From Palleronia rufa (GTDB lineage Bacteria; Pseudomonadota; Alphaproteobacteria; Rhodobacterales; Rhodobacteraceae): a stretch of 53,519 bases of DNA. The DNA is taken from the NCBI RefSeq assembly GCF_000743715.1, contig NZ_JQEY01000011.1:1052-54570 (forward strand), read 5' to 3'. Positions 51,052-53,519 of the stretch are shown here, one piece after another. The translations under genes and the position numbers were made by a program. Position 1 is the first letter of the stretch, and each line of letters begins with the position of its first letter. Below the pieces are notes generated by a model. The model was not told the origin of the DNA, made no database searches, and saw nothing but the letters and a program-made list of their open reading frames with translations.

Positions 51052-52095
51052 GAATGGCAGCGAGGGCGTTTGGATGGCCGGAGTACCAGAGTTCAAGAAG
51101 CGTTTAGCCGAGGGGCGGATTCGGCTGAGCGTCGCTAAGGGCAGAGTAGTGATCTATTACCTTGCAGACGGCGAATATAAGAAAATCACCGATGGGCTAT
51201 ATCCAGTTTCAGGTAGGGCAAAGGATGGTTCCTTGATCGTTGGCTCGGCGGACGATAGCCGACCGATGGCTGTTCCAGGCACTCAATGGCGAATTCCAGG
51301 ACATGATGCGACCCAGTACGGGTCTCGCCTAATCTCGTCCTTCCTGCCCGGGCGGAAGTTCCCCTACCCAAAGGCTCTTTTCGCTGTGGAAGATGCCCTG
51401 CGCTTCTATGTCAAAGAAAATCCGGACGCCACCATCCTAGATTTTTTGCCGGCTCCGGGACCACGGCCCACGCAGTCATGCGGCTCAATAGACAGGATGG
51501 CGGGCGACGACAGTGCATCTCCGTCACCAACAACGAGGTTGCAGCCGACGAACATGCAGCTTTGCGTAAGGAAGGGCTTCGCCCTGGCGATGCGGATTGG
51601 GAGAAGCTGGGCATCTGCGACTACATCACCAAACCGCGCATCGCCGCCGCGATCAACGGCAAGACACCGGAGGGAGAGGACATCAAGGGCGAGTACAAGT
51701 TCACGGACGAATTCCCGATGGCCGATGGCTTCGAAGAAAATGCCGAGTTCTTCACGCTGACCTACGAAGCCCCTGTCGCCGTCAGCCACAACCTCGCATT
51801 CCAGCGCATCGCGCCGCTGTTGTGGATGCGCGCCGGATCGGAGGGGCGCCGCATCAACGAACTTCCCGCCGCCGGATGGGACGTGGCCGACACCTACGGT
51901 CTGCTCGTCGACCTCGACCGCGCCGCCGCGTTTTGCGACGCGGCCGCCGCCCAGCCGACCCTGCGCATCGCCTACGTCGTGACAGATGACGACCGCCGGT
52001 TCCAGGCGGTGGCGCGCGCGCTGCCCGACAGCGTCGAACCGGTGCGGCTCTACGAGTCGTACCTCTCCAATTTCCGCTTTTCGATGGGCCGCTGA
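51052..52095 (+). pseudogene. type III-like DNA methyltransferase (mod), beheaded and frameshifted
   Basis: Native coding starts at the IS end with NGSEGVWMAGVPEFKKRLAE and runs through FPYPKALFAVEDALRFYV to ATILDF. At a run of six T (51442-51447) the frame is lost. Adding one T restores D-F-F-A-G-S-G-T-T-A-H-A-V-M-R-L-N, the S-adenosylmethionine motif I, and the second frame continues to LSNFRFSMGR at 52095. The catalytic DPPY motif and about half of the protein lie beyond the IS and are lost. Motif I at the C-terminal side indicates the beta class. It is certainly inactive here. Confidence 0.82.
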
Positions 52096-52098
52096 GCC

Positions 52099-53109
52099 AT
52101 GAAGTTCACACTCAAGGAATATCAGGAAGAAGCCGTTCGGGAGGTTCTGGTGAACCTCAAGAAGGCCTCGCGTCGCTGGCGTGAGGACGGTGACAAGCAT
52201 GCCTTCTCGCTGACGGCCACCACGGGTGCGGGCAAGACCGTCATGGCGGCGGCCGTGTTCGAGGCGCTGTTCCACGGCGACGACAATTACGACATCGAGC
52301 CCGACCCGGGTGCAGTGGTGATTTGGTTCAGTGACGATCCGTCCTTGAACGAGCAGTCACGCTTCCGCCTGCTCGAGGCGTCGGATAGACTTTCAATCTC
52401 GGACCTTGTGGTGGTGCAAAGCACGTTCCAGCGCGAGGTGCTGGAACCGGGGAAGGTCTATTTCCTGAACACCCAGAAACTGAGCAAGTCGAGCCTCCTG
52501 GTGCGCGGACACGATCCCGATGACGAGGGGATCGAGAAGGACGGCCAGATCCGGCTGATGCCCGACAGTCGCTCCTTCACCATCTGGGACACGATCCAGA
52601 ACACCATCGATGACCCCGCACTGACGCTTTACCTCGTGCTCGACGAGGCGCATCGCGGGATGCGTGCCGCGACCGGCGCGGGCGAGAAGACCACCATCGT
52701 CAAGCGGCTGATCAACGGCTCGGGACCGGTCCCCGGCATCCCGGTCGTCTGGGGCATCTCGGCCACGGTCGAGCGGTTCAACGCCGCCATGACCGACATG
52801 ACGGGCCGCGCGACCCTGCCGAACGTAGTGGTGGATTCCGCCAAGGTCCAGGCGTCGGGTCTTCTGAAGGATACGATCATCCTCGACGTGCCCAAGGAAG
52901 CCGGGCAGTTCGATACCGTGCTGGTGCGCCGCGGCACCGACAAGCTGAAGGAGATTTCCTCCGCCTGGGAGGCCTATGGCCAGCAGCAGGACGATGCCGG
53001 AACCGTGCTGCCACTGATGGTACTGCAGGTCCCGAACGCGCCCGATCACAACGACATCGGCCGGGCTCTCGACACCATCTTCACGCAGTGGCCGGACTTG
53101 CCCGAGGAT
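52099..53109 (+). pseudogene. restriction subunit helicase (res, type III-like), truncated by IS5
   Basis: The frame starts MKFTLKEYQEEAVREVLVNL, three bases after the mod stop. It has Walker A TATTGAGKTVMAA (about 39-51), VVIWFSDDPSLNEQSRFRL, VLDEAHRGMR (DEAH box) and VVWGISATVERFNAA (motif III). About 337 residues remain before IS5 sequence begins near 53110 (PDLPEDG then IS). The helicase second domain and the endonuclease domain are gone. In type III systems this subunit translocates and cuts together with Mod; both are broken here. Confidence 0.83.
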
Positions 53110-53519
53110 GGGCTTTGTTGCGCAAAGACCGTAAATCCCGGACTTCCCCTTTCCCCGGACGCACTTATCCCACAGGCTCTGTGATGGGTATGCCGAGCGC
53201 GGTGTAGCCGTTCAGCACGGCGGCGCGGATCTGAAGTTCGGCGACCTGGCGATCGAAGTCGCGCGCCAGGAGGCTCTGCCCCAGTAGCTTCACGCAATGC
53301 ATCTTCGTCTCGGCGCGGCTCCGGCGGTGGTATCCGCTCCATTTTCGCCAGATGGCGCGGCCGAGGTATCTCGATGCGCGCAGAGCCTCGTTCCGGGCAA
53401 TGGCGGCTGGGGTTGATGGCTTCCACGGCTTGGCATTCTTGCGCGGCGGTATGACGGCATGGGCGCCGCGGTCGGCGACGGCGTCATGGCACTTGCGCGT
53501 ATCGTAGGCTCCGTCAGCG
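53110..53519 (-). mobile_element. IS5-family element, 3' part, cut by the window edge
   Basis: The terminus GGGCTTTGTTGCGCAAAG starts at 53110 inside the res gene and resembles the terminus near 432. The transposase C-terminus follows on the minus strand. The rest of the element is outside the window. It has the same orientation as the element at 1-432. Confidence 0.88.
53165..53519 (-). CDS. IS5-family transposase, C-terminal part
   Basis: The gene enters from the window edge reading ADGAYDTRKCHDAVADRG, then AVIPPRKNAKPWKP, YHRRSRAETKMHCVKLLGQ, LLARDFDRQVAELQIRA and VLNGYTALGIPITEPVG before TAA (53165-53167). ADGAYDT carries the second catalytic Asp and RSRAETKMH the catalytic Glu of IS5 transposases. 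It probably belongs to the same group as the N-terminal part at 1-368; about 70 residues would lie between the two parts. Confidence 0.87.
   Translation of the reverse strand, partial: ADGAYDTRKCHDAVADRGAHAVIPPRKNAKPWKPSTPAAIARNEALRASRYLGRAIWRKWSGYHRRSRAETKMHCVKLLGQSLLARDFDRQVAELQIRAAVLNGYTALGIPITEPVG

Overview
The window is high-GC alphaproteobacterial DNA. It most likely comes from the Rhodobacterales (Roseobacter/Paracoccus-type), judging by Hsp20 beside a DUF1150 protein, pyrB followed by a metal-site-less pyrC, purE-purK behind a YdcH/DUF465 gene, and two copies of an AAATATCCCGGGG-plus-hairpin intergenic element that I recognise from that order. Both window ends lie inside IS5-family insertion sequences pointing the same way, so the piece may be a contig broken at repeats.

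1-432: 5' part of an IS5-family element. 432-20191: a lambda-like prophage, almost all on the minus strand. In transcription order it carries a beheaded sigma-factor-like gene, two unknown genes, a Sak4-type ATPase, a possible SSB, a DEAH helicase, a zinc-binding small protein, a RecB/Cas4-like nuclease, a primase-helicase, a candidate origin (iteron-like repeats and a long hairpin), a RuvC-like resolvase, DUF6362, an alpha/beta-hydrolase cargo gene, two DNA methyltransferases, DUF7220, terminase small and large subunits, gpW-like joiner, portal and prohead protease. The prophage is decaying: the portal has an in-frame TGA, one methyltransferase is frameshifted in a C run, the protease is cut by IS5, and the sigma gene is cut by an IS3-family element. 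No integrase, att site or tail genes are in view.

20192-22687: an intact IS3-family element and an older broken IS3 transposase. 22688-42847: core chromosome. This holds pyrB, a tail-anchored protein, pyrC', a uracil-DNA glycosylase lacking the usual Fe-S cysteines, a metallophosphatase, a YghU-type glutathione transferase, moaB, an RND efflux pair, tRNA-Arg(CCT), prpE, DUF1150/hsp20, DUF465, purE-purK, a lipase-like hydrolase, a DMT transporter and a GNAT acetyltransferase. Three tandem-repeat arrays (73/77 bp, about 45 bp and 15 bp) sit in its intergenic spaces.

43029-53519: an accessory zone. It starts with an IS66 fossil, then a 641-residue protein joining an alpha/beta hydrolase, a cadherin-like domain and three lectin-like repeats. 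A pile of at least five IS3-family elements follows, partly nested: one has a clear 3-bp target duplication, and one sits at a junction between two unrelated IS fragments. Last is a dead type III-like restriction-modification pair: mod is beheaded by IS3 copy 2 and frameshifted in a T run, and res is cut by a second IS5 element.

The most interesting items are the hydrolase-cadherin-lectin protein, the prophage replication module with its candidate origin, the destroyed restriction system, and the degenerate pyrC and udg genes. I see no clearly novel defence system that is intact.
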